Under the pieces are notes generated by a model. The model saw only the letters and a list, made by a program, of their open reading frames with translations, searched no databases and was not told where the DNA came from. Made by a program: the position numbers and the translations under genes. DNA of 64,000 nucleotides from Derxia gummosa DSM 723 (GTDB taxonomy: Bacteria > Pseudomonadota > Gammaproteobacteria > Burkholderiales > Burkholderiaceae_E), in the NCBI RefSeq assembly GCF_000482785.1, contig NZ_AXWS01000008.1, positions 186,001 to 250,000 on the forward strand. Reading direction: 5' to 3'. Positions 37,048 to 45,355 of this stretch are shown in pieces (the stretch's first letter is position 1; the number at the start of each line of letters is the position of its first letter).

Positions 37048-37440
37048 ATGCCCGACACCTTCCCCGACCTGTTCTGGACCAGCGCCAGCAACCCCGCCTC
37101 CGGCTGGACGCCGCTGCGCTACACGCTCGACGGCGCCGAGCATGAATTCGGCGAATACACGCTGCTGCGCGAGCGCGGCTCCGAAGGCAGCGTGCTGCAG
37201 GTGGGCGTGTGGCGCTGCGACAAGCTCGGCGACACGCCCTTCGCCTCGGAAGACGGCGACGAGACCTTCCTGCTGCTCGAAGGCGAACTGCTCATCACCG
37301 AGGTGGCGAGCGGCCGGCGCCACCACTACCGCGCCGGCGACATCTGCACCTGGACCAAGGGCACGCGCACCGTCTGGACCCTCACGGTGCCGGTGCGCAA
37401 GATGTTCGTCATCGCCGATCCGGCGCCCGTCAGTCCGTGA
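37048..37440 (+). CDS. Small cupin-domain protein
   Basis: 130-residue single cupin (cupin_3-like). The core shows GDETFLLLEGELLITEVASG and HHYRAGDICTWTKGTRTVWTL, the paired beta motifs of the fold, although the usual metal-binding His-x-His is not obvious in the first. The ribosome site GGAG precedes ATG 37048. It overlaps the end of the convergent response-regulator gene by 11 bases. Function unknown; related cupins bind small ureido or amino compounds. Confidence 0.75.
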   Translation: MPDTFPDLFWTSASNPASGWTPLRYTLDGAEHEFGEYTLLRERGSEGSVLQVGVWRCDKLGDTPFASEDGDETFLLLEGELLITEVASGRRHHYRAGDICTWTKGTRTVWTLTVPVRKMFVIADPAPVSP

Positions 37441-38077
37441 CCGACTGACGGAAATGCGGGTTCTGCAGCGCCCACACGGCGGCCTCCAGCCGGCTCTTGA
37501 CGTTGAGCTTGCGCAGCAGGTGCTTGATGTGGACCTTCACGGTCGCGTCGGCGATGCCGAGCACGCGCGCGATCTCCTTGTTGCTGCGCCCGTCCGCGAG
37601 CAGGCCGAGGATCTCGCGCTCGCGGTCGGTGAGGTCGCTCGCATCGACCTTGGGCGGTGCGTTGAGCGCCTCGGTCAGCAGGCCCGCGAGACTGCCCTCG
37701 ATCACCATCTGGCCCGTCACCGCCTGCTTGATGCGCAGGCTCAGTTCCTCGGGTTCCAGATCCTTCAGCAGATAGCCGTCGGCGCCGGCGCGCATCGCTT
37801 CCAGCACGTCCTGGCCGTCGTCGGAGACGGTGAGCATCACGCAGCGCGCGCGCAGCTTGCGGGCCTTGAGCGCGCGCAGCGTCTCGATGCCGTTCATCTG
37901 CTTCATGTTGAGGTCGATGAGGATGAGCGCCGGGTCGAGCTTCTCGGCCAGCTCGATGCCGGTGGCGCCGTCGCCGGCCTCGCCGAGCAGCGCCAGTTCG
38001 GGATCGGCGCGCACCAGTTGCGCGACGCCGCTGCGGAACAGCGGATGGTCGTCGATGAGCAGGATGCCGGCGGTCAT
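37430..38077 (-). CDS. NarL/FixJ-family response regulator
   Basis: 215 residues. The receiver domain has Asp9-Asp10 and phospho-acceptor Asp55 in LILIDLNM, and Lys in LLKDLEPEE. The C-terminal LuxR-type HTH is LTDREREILGLLADGRSNKEIARVLGIADATVKVHIKHLLRKL. The overall layout is very like NarL. The start overlaps the histidine-kinase stop by ATGA. ATG 38077 gives a NarL-length product, although the frame stays open further upstream. Confidence 0.93.
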   Translation of the reverse strand: MTAGILLIDDHPLFRSGVAQLVRADPELALLGEAGDGATGIELAEKLDPALILIDLNMKQMNGIETLRALKARKLRARCVMLTVSDDGQDVLEAMRAGADGYLLKDLEPEELSLRIKQAVTGQMVIEGSLAGLLTEALNAPPKVDASDLTDREREILGLLADGRSNKEIARVLGIADATVKVHIKHLLRKLNVKSRLEAAVWALQNPHFRQSVTD

Positions 38078-39693
38078 CGCGCGCCTCCGGCGAGCAGGTC
38101 GGCGGGCAGGCGCTGCGGCTCGAAGCTCAGTTGCACGCGGGTGCCGCCGCCGTCGCGCGGCTCGACCGTGACCTCGCCGTCGAGCGAGCGGGCGCGTTCT
38201 TTCATGATGCTCATTCCGTAATGGTTGCCTTCCGGGGTCATCGCGGGCAGGCCGCGGCCGTCGTCCTCGACGGTGATGGTGCAGCGATGGCCCGGACCGT
38301 AGCGCACCGCGACCCAGGCGTGTTCGGCGCCGGCGTGCCGCACGATGTTCGACAGCGCCTCGCGGATGACCTGCATGACATGGAACTCCTCGTTGATTTC
38401 GAGCTGGCACTTGTCGAGCTCGTGCTCGAACTCGATCACGAGGCCGCTGCGCTGGCCGAACTCGTCGATCGTCTCCTGCACCGCTTCCAGCAAGCCGCCC
38501 GGACCCATGCTCACGCGGAAGGCGGCGATCAGCTCGCGCACCTCGCGGTAGGCGGTGCTGAGGCCGCCGCGCAGGTCGAGCGCGGCCTGGCGCACGCCGG
38601 CCGGCACCGTGTCGTTGTCGAGCGCGCGCTGCAATTGCGCGACCTGGATCTTCATGAATGCAAGCGATTGCGCGAGCGAGTCGTGCAGCTCGCCGGCGAT
38701 GGCGCTGCGCTCCTCCATGAGCGCGACGCGGCGCTCCTCATGGCTGCGGCAGACGCCCGCGATGGCGAGCGCGACCAGCATCGCGAAGCATTCGGCGAGC
38801 TGGATCTGGCGCTCGCCCACGGGCGCCTCGGGTGCGAATTCGGCGATGAGGCTGGCCGTGGGCAGCCCGGCGCTCGCGACCGGCACGACGAGGGTGCGCA
38901 GCGGCAGGTCGGGGCCGGGCGGGATCAGGCGCGCGCCCACGTCGCCGCGCGAATCGGCGCCGCTCGGCAGCGCGAGCGCGGGTTCGGCCTCGGTGCAGAT
39001 CAGGGCATTGCCGCCGAGCAGGCGGCGCAGGTCGAGCGGCAGGCGCAGCGCCACGTTGCCCGCGCCGAGCGCGGTCTGGAGCACGGCGAGGGCGCGGCGC
39101 AGCGCGGGCGCGTTCACGTCGCCGCCGCGCAGCAGCCGGCCGGCTTCGCGCAGACCGCGCAGGGGGTCGGGTTCGCCGGCGAGCGGCGCGCCGGGCGCGG
39201 TGGCGCCGGCCAGGGCGGCGGATTCGTGCGCGAGGGCGGCGCCGGCCGATGCCGAGGCAGCGGTCACGGCCGGGCCAGCGCCGACAGCGCTTGCAGCCAC
39301 GTGGGCGGGCGGCGCGGCCGGCCGTCCGGCGGACGGGGTCTTTTCGGGCGACAGCAGGCGCGGCGCGCGGCGCAGGATGAGGGCGAAGCCCGCCGCGACC
39401 AGCGCGAGCGCGGCGGCCTGGAGCGCGAGCATCAGCCGGCCGCGCGCGGCGAGGTTGTCGGCGCTGCCGGCAAGCGCGTCGCACAGGGCATGGTCGGCGG
39501 CGCCGGCGTCGGCACACTGCGCGCCGAGCGCGTCGAGCACGTCCGCCGCCTGGCGGTGCACCTCGACGCTGCCCCAGAACATCAGCAGCGCGGCGACGCT
39601 GCATGCGGCGAGCACGGCGGCCAGCGCGGCCAGGCCGGGCTGGCGATCATGAAAACGTAGGACGGTGGAGATCACGACGATGGCGCTCTTCAT
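38074..39693 (-). CDS. NarX-like sensor histidine kinase
   Basis: About 539 residues. Two membrane helices (about 15-38 and 82-104) flank a short periplasmic loop of some 45 residues, which contains two Cys but lacks the NarX nitrate-binding P-box. A Pro/Ala-rich linker and a GAF-like region lead to a HisKA_3 domain with the phospho-His in IAGELHDSLAQSL, then a HATPase with EALSNIVRHA and DDGRGLP. The start is uncertain: ATG 39693 overlaps the divergent gene by 14 bases, and the upstream ATG 39726 would overlap more. It is paired with the NarL-like regulator. The input signal is probably not nitrate. Confidence 0.85.
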   Translation of the reverse strand: MKSAIVVISTVLRFHDRQPGLAALAAVLAACSVAALLMFWGSVEVHRQAADVLDALGAQCADAGAADHALCDALAGSADNLAARGRLMLALQAAALALVAAGFALILRRAPRLLSPEKTPSAGRPAAPPAHVAASAVGAGPAVTAASASAGAALAHESAALAGATAPGAPLAGEPDPLRGLREAGRLLRGGDVNAPALRRALAVLQTALGAGNVALRLPLDLRRLLGGNALICTEAEPALALPSGADSRGDVGARLIPPGPDLPLRTLVVPVASAGLPTASLIAEFAPEAPVGERQIQLAECFAMLVALAIAGVCRSHEERRVALMEERSAIAGELHDSLAQSLAFMKIQVAQLQRALDNDTVPAGVRQAALDLRGGLSTAYREVRELIAAFRVSMGPGGLLEAVQETIDEFGQRSGLVIEFEHELDKCQLEINEEFHVMQVIREALSNIVRHAGAEHAWVAVRYGPGHRCTITVEDDGRGLPAMTPEGNHYGMSIMKERARSLDGEVTVEPRDGGGTRVQLSFEPQRLPADLLAGGAR

Positions 39694-41314
39694 GTTGTCG
39701 GCCTGGATGCTGGCATGGTGCTTCATCTGGCTCGTGGGTTCCTGGCACGCGGGTCAGGCTTTCGTGGCGCTGGCGGCGCCGGTGTTCCTCGGGTTGACCG
39801 GGCTGCTGTTCGTGCCGCGCTGGCGCGCGGCGCTGTTCGGGCGGATCGGTGCCGGCGCGGATGACGGCGATCGCCCGCGCGACACGTCGCTCCGCGCCGC
39901 GCCGGCCGCATCGGCGGGCCCGTCGCGCGAAGACGCGCCGCCCACCGTCCCGGCGCCCGACGACTTCGCCTGCCCCGCGCCCGATGTCGTCTGCTCGCTG
40001 CGCAACGAGGCGGCGCTGCCCGGCGTGCTCGACCAGCTGCATCTCGTGCTGTTCCGCGCCGACGCCGACGGCCGCGTCATCTACATGAACCGCGCCTGGG
40101 AAGACCTCTGCGGCCATGCCGTCGCCGACACCCTCGGCAAGCCGCTGCAGGCCTTCGTCCACCCGTCGGAAGCGGCGGCGATCGCGCGCGGCCTGAGCGC
40201 CGTCGCGCGCGGCGAGCAGGACATGCTCGGCTGCGAACTGCGCCTCGCCGACGCGGGTGGCAGACCGGTGCGTGCGCTGCTGCGCGTCCAGCCCTGCCTC
40301 GCGCCCGGCGGCGCGATCACCGGCCTGGTCGGCACGATCGAGCGCGTGAACCGGCGCGGCGGCGATGAGCGCAACGGCACGGCGCGGCACCAGATCAACA
40401 CCCTGCTCGCCAACGTGCCGGGCATGGTCTACCGCTCGCGCAACGACCCGTCGTGGACGATGGAATTCGTCAGCGACGGCTGCGTCGATCTCACCGGCTA
40501 CGAGCCCTGGGAGCTGCTCGAAAACCGCCGCGTGTCCTTCGGCGACCTCATCCACACCGGCGACCGCGAGTTCGTCTGGACCCAGGTGCAGGCCCATGTG
40601 GCCAAGCGCGAGGCCTACCAGATCGCCTACCGCATCACCGACGCGGCCGGCCGCGAGCGCTGGGTCTGGGAGCAGGGGCGCGGCGTGTTCTCGTCGCATG
40701 GCGAGCTGCTCGCGATCGAGGGCTTCATCACCGACGTGAGCGAGCGGCGCGGCGCCGAGGAGCGCGCGCGCCGGCGCATCTGGTTCGAGGCGCGCACCGG
40801 CATGACCGGCCGGCCCATCTTCGAGGCGCTGCTGCCGTGGACGCTGCAATTCGCGCAGATCGGCGGCCAGCCCTGCGCGCTGCTGTGCGTGCATCTGCTC
40901 GGGCTGGAGGCGCTCACCGAGCGCCACGGCAGCGAGCGTGCCGAACAGGTGCTCACCGCCGTCGCGCGCCGCTTCACGCCCGCGACCGGCGCCGGCGCGG
41001 TGAGTGCGTGGCTCGGCAATCACCAGTTCGCGGTGCTCGTGGCCGACTTCCGCAGCGTGGGCGTGGCGCGCGCCGCCGTCACCGATCCGCGCGAACTGGT
41101 CAGCGCCGTCTCGCGCTACGCGGCGCGGCTGGTCGAGGCGCTGTCGGCGCCGGTGCGCGTCGATGGCGCGCGGCATGACGTCGGCGTCGCGATCGGCATC
41201 GCGATGAGTGGCGCGCGCTATGCCGGCGCCGACGCGATGCTCGAAGCCGCCCAGCAGGCCGCGCTCCAAGCCAAGGCCATCGGCGCCGGCACCTGCGAGT
41301 TCGCGGACGAATAA
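39680..41314 (+). CDS. Membrane PAS-PAS protein with degenerate GGDEF domain
   Basis: 544 residues from ATG 39680 (GGAG 8 bases upstream). Two N-terminal helices, an Ala/Pro-rich linker, then PAS 1 (LHLVLFRADADGRVIYMNRAWEDLCG), PAS 2 (NVPGMVYRSRNDPSWTMEFVSDGCVDLTGY) with a PAC end (LAIEGFITDVSERRG). The final 170 residues have the GGDEF-domain length and pattern, but the signature is replaced by LGNHQFAVLV and the catalytic loop is lost. It may therefore be a c-di-GMP-independent scaffold or a GTP sensor. Divergent from, and overlapping the 5' end of, the histidine-kinase gene, which suggests they act together. Confidence 0.85.
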   Translation: MALFMLSAWMLAWCFIWLVGSWHAGQAFVALAAPVFLGLTGLLFVPRWRAALFGRIGAGADDGDRPRDTSLRAAPAASAGPSREDAPPTVPAPDDFACPAPDVVCSLRNEAALPGVLDQLHLVLFRADADGRVIYMNRAWEDLCGHAVADTLGKPLQAFVHPSEAAAIARGLSAVARGEQDMLGCELRLADAGGRPVRALLRVQPCLAPGGAITGLVGTIERVNRRGGDERNGTARHQINTLLANVPGMVYRSRNDPSWTMEFVSDGCVDLTGYEPWELLENRRVSFGDLIHTGDREFVWTQVQAHVAKREAYQIAYRITDAAGRERWVWEQGRGVFSSHGELLAIEGFITDVSERRGAEERARRRIWFEARTGMTGRPIFEALLPWTLQFAQIGGQPCALLCVHLLGLEALTERHGSERAEQVLTAVARRFTPATGAGAVSAWLGNHQFAVLVADFRSVGVARAAVTDPRELVSAVSRYAARLVEALSAPVRVDGARHDVGVAIGIAMSGARYAGADAMLEAAQQAALQAKAIGAGTCEFADE

Positions 41315-41320
41315 AGAAAG

Positions 41321-41352
41321 ACGCCCGCACGGCCTACGTTCCGTGCGGGCGT
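41321..41352. terminator. Bidirectional hairpin terminator between the PAS protein gene and dmmC
   Basis: A perfect 12-bp stem, ACGCCCGCACGG (41321-41332) and CCGTGCGGGCGT (41341-41352), with an 8-base loop. On the minus strand it is followed by CTTTCTTTAT, so it is best suited to ending the dmmDABC transcript. On the plus strand the T-run is poor, but it lies 6 bases after the PAS-gene stop and may serve both. Confidence 0.85.
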
Positions 41353-41403
41353 TGAAAACGGCCATGCCGGCGGCGCGTGCTGCCTCCGCCGGCATGACCG
41401 GGC

Positions 41404-42444
41404 TTACTCGGCGGCGGTGCCGGCGCTCAGCGCGCGGCCGTCATCGTGCTGGGCGAGCCAGTCGATCGCGGTCTGGCGATAGCGGCCCAGGCCCTTGTAT
41501 TCGATCAGCGGCGCCGGCAGCGTCTTGAGCACGCGGTGCATGCGCGCGGCCCACTTCGGCTGGGTGGCGAGGTCTTCCATGCTGGCGAGGTAGCCCCGGA
41601 TGCTGAACAGCATCCCGTTGCTGCGCGGCAGGCGGAACAGCGATTGCAGCTCCACGCGCAGATGCAGCTTGTGGCCGACGTTCTCCGGCGTGACCGAGGC
41701 GCGCTCGTGGCCCCATTCGGGATAGGTCTCGGGCGAGGTGTCGAGGCGCGGGTTGACGGTCATGGTCCAGTTCAGGCGGCGCACCGGCTTGCCCTGCTGG
41801 AGCATGAGCAGGTACTTGAGCGCGCGGTCGAACACGCCGATCTCGTGCGCGAGCGGCACCGGGCCGTGCCATTGCTGGAAGCTCATGCCCACGTCGAAGG
41901 CGAGCGACCAGTCGGCCTGCTGCGTGACCATGCCGGCATCGGCGAACAGGTTGTTGTCGCGCTGGTCCATGACCACGAAATCGCCCTGGGCCTGGCGCGT
42001 GATGTACTCGAACGGACCGCAGGGCAGGGTGGCCGCGTCGCCGAACACGAAGCTCTGCTTCAGGCCGAGCGGGCGGTTGGTCCAGGTCCAGTGGGCGCCG
42101 TCGCGTTCGAGCGTGAACTGCTCGGGGTAGTCGCGCGCGAACGATTCCATGATGAGTTCGAGCGTGTCCCACTCGGCCTCGGCCATGTGCGGCAGCACCG
42201 CGCAGCGGCCCGGATCGCGCTCCAGCGTGATCGCGCGGTCGCGGCATTCGCTCACGTAATGCTCGTCGATGTCGAAGGCGTGCTCGAACACCGAACCCTT
42301 CGGCCCCGCCACATGCGGCTCGATGTTGACCGAGTACATGTACTCGTCCTGCGGGAAGGGGAAGGGAAAGCGCCGCACCGCCTCGGGCGAGTTGCGGTAC
42401 GTGTAGTCGCCGCGGAAGGTCTCTTCCTTGAATGCGAGGGTCAT
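41404..42444 (-). CDS. dmmC: Dimethylamine monooxygenase, haem-containing HODM-alpha-like subunit (DUF3445)
   Basis: 346 residues. DUF3445/HODM alpha-like protein: PAS-type haem-binding oxygenase subunit of oxidative N-demethylases. The conserved RFPFPFPQDEYMYSVNI start and the LRVELQSLFRLPRSNGMLFSIRGYL block are characteristic. Predicted to oxidise dimethylamine to methylamine and formaldehyde, with electrons from DmmB. ATG 42444 is chosen because GAAGGA stands 6 bases before it, while ATG 42450 abuts the site. Last gene of dmmDABC, whose order matches the marine Roseobacter cluster as I recall it. The gene letter rests on that order. Confidence 0.85.
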   Translation of the reverse strand: MTLAFKEETFRGDYTYRNSPEAVRRFPFPFPQDEYMYSVNIEPHVAGPKGSVFEHAFDIDEHYVSECRDRAITLERDPGRCAVLPHMAEAEWDTLELIMESFARDYPEQFTLERDGAHWTWTNRPLGLKQSFVFGDAATLPCGPFEYITRQAQGDFVVMDQRDNNLFADAGMVTQQADWSLAFDVGMSFQQWHGPVPLAHEIGVFDRALKYLLMLQQGKPVRRLNWTMTVNPRLDTSPETYPEWGHERASVTPENVGHKLHLRVELQSLFRLPRSNGMLFSIRGYLASMEDLATQPKWAARMHRVLKTLPAPLIEYKGLGRYRQTAIDWLAQHDDGRALSAGTAAE

Positions 42445-42454
42445 GGACATTCCT

Positions 42455-43411
42455 TCAAAGGTCGAGGGTCAGGCAGCCGCCCTTGGCGCGCGAGACGCAG
42501 GGCATGATCTTCTTGCCGGCGGCATGGTCGGCTGCGTTGAGCCAGAGGTCGCGGTGGTCGAGTTCGCTGTCGCAGCTCACGACGGCGGTCTCGCACTGGC
42601 CGCAGGCGCCGCCCCGGCACAGCGAGATGACCGGCGCGTTCGCGGCTTCCAGCGCTTCGAGCAGCGAGGTGTCGGCGCCGACCGTGATGCGCCCGCCGGT
42701 GCGCGCCAGTACCACGTCGAAGGGCTGGCCGCCCGCCGGCGCGAGGAACTGCTCGGAATGCAGATTGGCTTCGGGCCAGCCGGCGGCGAGGCCGGCCGCC
42801 ATCGACGCCTCGACCATCGGGCCGGGGCCGCAGATGTAGAAGTGCGTGCCGAGCGGGCGCGCCGCGAACAGCTTCGCGAAGTCGATCACGTCGCCCGCGC
42901 TCTGGTCATGGCCGAACACGCGGCCCGGCGCGAGCGCTTCAAGCTCGGCGGCGTACACCGCGAATTCCGGCGCGCGGAAGGCGTAATGCACCTCGAAGCT
43001 TGCGCCCATGCGGGCCAGCTGGCGCGCCTGCGACAGGATCGGCGTGATGCCGATGCCGCCCGCGACGAGCAGATGGTGCTTCGCGGTGCGCACGACCGCG
43101 AAAAGATTCATCGGCTGGGCAAGTTCGAGCTGCATGCCGACGGCGGCCTGCTCGTGCAGCCAGGCCGAGCCGCCGCGCGACGGTTCCTGCCGGCGCACCG
43201 CGATGCGCCAGGTGGCGCGGTCTTCGGGGTCGCCGAGCAGCGAATAGGGATTGCGCTGGACGCGCCCGCCGAGCGGGATCGACACGACCACATGGCTGCC
43301 CCCCGAGAACACCGGGAAGGGCTCGCCATCGGCGCGGCCGAAGCTGATCTCGCGGATGCCCGGCGCGAGATCGCGCAGGGCGGTGATGACGACGGCAATC
43401 GAATCGCTCAT
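42455..43411 (-). CDS. dmmB: Dimethylamine monooxygenase reductase subunit (ferredoxin-NAD(P)H reductase)
   Basis: 318 residues, phthalate-dioxygenase-reductase type. The flavin-binding RNPYSLLGDPEDR-like barrel motif is followed by the NAD(P)H site (HHLLVAGGIGITPILSQARQL) and FYICGPGPMVEA. The C-terminal plant-type 2Fe-2S domain has CRGGACGQC and a distal Cys in KIMPCVSRA. It should pass electrons from NAD(P)H to the haem subunit. Starts by ATGA overlap with the end of dmmA and ends 10 bases before dmmC. Confidence 0.9.
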   Translation of the reverse strand: MSDSIAVVITALRDLAPGIREISFGRADGEPFPVFSGGSHVVVSIPLGGRVQRNPYSLLGDPEDRATWRIAVRRQEPSRGGSAWLHEQAAVGMQLELAQPMNLFAVVRTAKHHLLVAGGIGITPILSQARQLARMGASFEVHYAFRAPEFAVYAAELEALAPGRVFGHDQSAGDVIDFAKLFAARPLGTHFYICGPGPMVEASMAAGLAAGWPEANLHSEQFLAPAGGQPFDVVLARTGGRITVGADTSLLEALEAANAPVISLCRGGACGQCETAVVSCDSELDHRDLWLNAADHAAGKKIMPCVSRAKGGCLTLDL

Positions 43412-43995
43412 GGGTAGATCCGTTCCACGTCGGGCAGCACGCCGGGCTCCTCGGCATCGATCTGGAAGCCCATGTAGGCGCCGAGCCGGCGCGAGAAATG
43501 GTCGCGCACGAACAGCTGGCGGCCGCAGCCGCCGCAGGGCGCGATGTTGGTGTGGATGGCGTGGGTGATGGTCTTGCAGTGCACGCAGTACACGGGGCGC
43601 GCGAGCGTGCCGCAGCGGTGGCGATGGATTTCGCTCTCGCCCATGCCGGCTTCGTTGGCGATGCGCGCCGCGAGCCAGATCAGCGATTCGCCGCCGATCA
43701 GGTACAGCCGCGTGCCCATGCGGGCGGCGGCGAGCGCGTCGCGCAGGATCTGCAGCGCGGCCTCGGGCCGCTCGGCGCGGGTGATGCTGCCGCCGCCGGA
43801 GGCGAGGCCGAGCCAGGCTTCGTCGCCGTCATGCGGAATCACGATGAGATCGACGCCGGCCGGCGCGTCGGCCGCGAGGCGCGCGGCGACGGCCGCATCG
43901 GCGGCGCCGGCCAGCACCAGGTGCTGCCGGCCCGACGTGTCCCAGCCGAGTTCGGTCCAGGCCGGCTGGCTCTTGATGGTGTAGGGAGCCGACAT
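43408..43995 (-). CDS. dmmA: Dimethylamine monooxygenase small subunit (DmmA-like, zinc ribbon)
   Basis: 195 residues. The N-terminal half is an alpha/beta region (LVLAGAADAAVAARLAAD, LIVIPHDGDEAWLG). The C-terminal part has CVHCKTITHAIHTNIAPCGGC, two Cys-x2-Cys knuckles that should bind zinc or iron. This matches the DmmA-like small subunit described for the dimethylamine monooxygenase operon. ATG 43995 follows GAGG. It lies 10 bases after dmmD and overlaps dmmB by four bases. Its exact catalytic role is not clear. Confidence 0.82.
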   Translation of the reverse strand: MSAPYTIKSQPAWTELGWDTSGRQHLVLAGAADAAVAARLAADAPAGVDLIVIPHDGDEAWLGLASGGGSITRAERPEAALQILRDALAAARMGTRLYLIGGESLIWLAARIANEAGMGESEIHRHRCGTLARPVYCVHCKTITHAIHTNIAPCGGCGRQLFVRDHFSRRLGAYMGFQIDAEEPGVLPDVERIYP

Positions 43996-44005
43996 GCGAG
44001 CCTCG

Positions 44006-45124
44006 TCAGCCTTGCTTCTCGGGATGGGTGCGCAGGCGCATCGGGTCGTAGAACGGCGTGCGCACGACCATGGCCTTGTAGCTCGCGCCATCGACCTTGA
44101 TCGTCAGCCGTGTGCCGAGGTTGGTGTGCGACGGCTTGAGGTGGACCAGTGCAAGCGATTGCATGAGGTAGCGGCTGTAGCTGGCCGAGGTCACGACGCC
44201 GACTTCCTTGTCGCCGTCATAGATCTTCGCGCCACCGGGCATGGCGGCCGAATGCTCGACGATCATGCCGGCCTGCTTGATGCGTTCGCGGCCCTTGAGC
44301 GCGAGCACGGCGGCCTTGCCGATGTAGTCGCCGGGCTTGTTCACGTCCACGGCCCAGTCCATGTTGACTTCCCAGGGCGTGGTGTCGCCTTCGGGCATCT
44401 CGAACGGGAAGAACAGCAGTGCGCCTTCGACGCGCGTGAGTTCGAGCGTGTTCCACGACGCCGGGATCACGCCGAAGGGCTTGCCCGCGTCGAGGATGGC
44501 GTCCCACAGGAAGACGGCGTCGGCCGCCGAGCAGTACACCTCGTAGCCGCGCTCGCCCGAGTAGCCGCCGCGGCCGAGGATGATGTTGCGGCCGAACAGC
44601 GTGGTCTCGGTGTGGTTGAAGTAGGGCAGGGTGGCCAGCGCGAAGGGCGTGTGCGGCGCCAGCACGTCGAGCGACAGCGGGCCTTGCAGCGACAGGATGT
44701 GCACGTCGAGGTCGGCCTCGACGCTCACGTTCCTGCCTTCGGCCAGCATCGCGAGCGTCTTCGGCGTGGCGCCGCTTCCGTGCGACAGGCGGAAGCGGTC
44801 GGCGGCGTCGCGGATGACCATGATGTCGTCCACCAGCGCGCCGGCGTCGTTCACTTCGGCGGCGAGGCGGGCGGTGCCCGGCTTGAGCTTGGTGATGTCG
44901 ATGGTGACGAGCTTGTCGAGCACGGCCTCGGCATCGGGGCCGCTCACCTTGACGATGTTGAGCGCCGACACGTCATACAGCGCGGCGCGGCTGCGCGTGG
45001 CGACCACTTCATCGGCCGCATCGGTCGAGTAGCTCCACGGCAGGGGCATGTTGTTCCAGGTGTCGCCGTCGAGCTTGGAGCCGAGCTGGCGATGGCGTTC
45101 GTTCAGGACCGAGTTACGGAGCAT
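44006..45124 (-). CDS. dmmD: Tetrahydrofolate-dependent GcvT-like protein of the dimethylamine operon
   Basis: 372 residues, aminomethyltransferase (GcvT) family. Landmarks are ALYDVSALNIVKVSGPDAEAVLDKLVT, GGYSGERGYEVYC and the C-terminal beta-barrel with GVVTSASYSRYL. Predicted to condense formaldehyde, or the methyl group as a methylene unit, with tetrahydrofolate. ATG 45124 is chosen: AAGAGG precedes it and the family-like NERHRQLGSKLDGDTWNNMPLPWSYS segment follows at once. The longer in-frame start at 45256 would run through the inverted repeat and gives a non-similar N-terminus. First gene of dmmDABC. Confidence 0.88.
   Translation of the reverse strand: MLRNSVLNERHRQLGSKLDGDTWNNMPLPWSYSTDAADEVVATRSRAALYDVSALNIVKVSGPDAEAVLDKLVTIDITKLKPGTARLAAEVNDAGALVDDIMVIRDAADRFRLSHGSGATPKTLAMLAEGRNVSVEADLDVHILSLQGPLSLDVLAPHTPFALATLPYFNHTETTLFGRNIILGRGGYSGERGYEVYCSAADAVFLWDAILDAGKPFGVIPASWNTLELTRVEGALLFFPFEMPEGDTTPWEVNMDWAVDVNKPGDYIGKAAVLALKGRERIKQAGMIVEHSAAMPGGAKIYDGDKEVGVVTSASYSRYLMQSLALVHLKPSHTNLGTRLTIKVDGASYKAMVVRTPFYDPMRLRTHPEKQG
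44150..44163. repeat. Dispersed palindrome copy (in dmmD)
   Basis: TGCAAGCGATTGCA, perfect arms; on the coding (minus) strand it reads ATG-CAA-TCG-CTT-GCA. Confidence 0.8.
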
Positions 45125-45186
45125 CCGCTTTACCTCTTTGGCATGGCTGTTGGTGAGCGAATGCTGGTCGTGGCCGAAGCGCACGC

Positions 45187-45264
45187 CAATCGTCATGAGT
45201 GGGTACCACCAAGGTGGTAGGGGTGGCCCGTTACCTCCAAGGTGGTACCCACTCATGACGATTG
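45187..45264. promoter_or_regulatory. 78-bp inverted repeat with two 16-bp dyads between dmmD and tmm
   Basis: Perfect 24-bp arms (45187-45210 and 45241-45264) face each other around a 30-base centre. Nested inside are two related operators: TACCACCAAGGTGGTA at 45204-45219 (a perfect dyad with a 2-base centre) and TACCTCCAAGGTGGTA at 45232-45247 (one mismatch), with starts 28 bp apart. The block is the middle of the 231-base divergent region of the dimethylamine and trimethylamine operons, so it is a strong candidate for joint control. The whole could also extrude as a cruciform or hairpin. Confidence 0.8.
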
Positions 45265-45355
45265 CGGGGGCATGGCACCACGCAGAAAACTGGTTTCGAG
45301 CCGCAGCACATGCGGCGCATGACCTTCACGTCATCGACACCAGGAGAACAACCGA

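Noticed and set aside
45124-45256. N-terminal extension of dmmD to an upstream start at 45256
   Set aside because: The extension would be encoded by the inverted-repeat region, is unlike the GcvT family and lacks a ribosome site. ATG 45124 has one.
45272-45288. Possible sigma-54 promoter upstream of tmm (TGGCACC...)
   Set aside because: The -24-like part is present but there is no GC dinucleotide at the -12 position.
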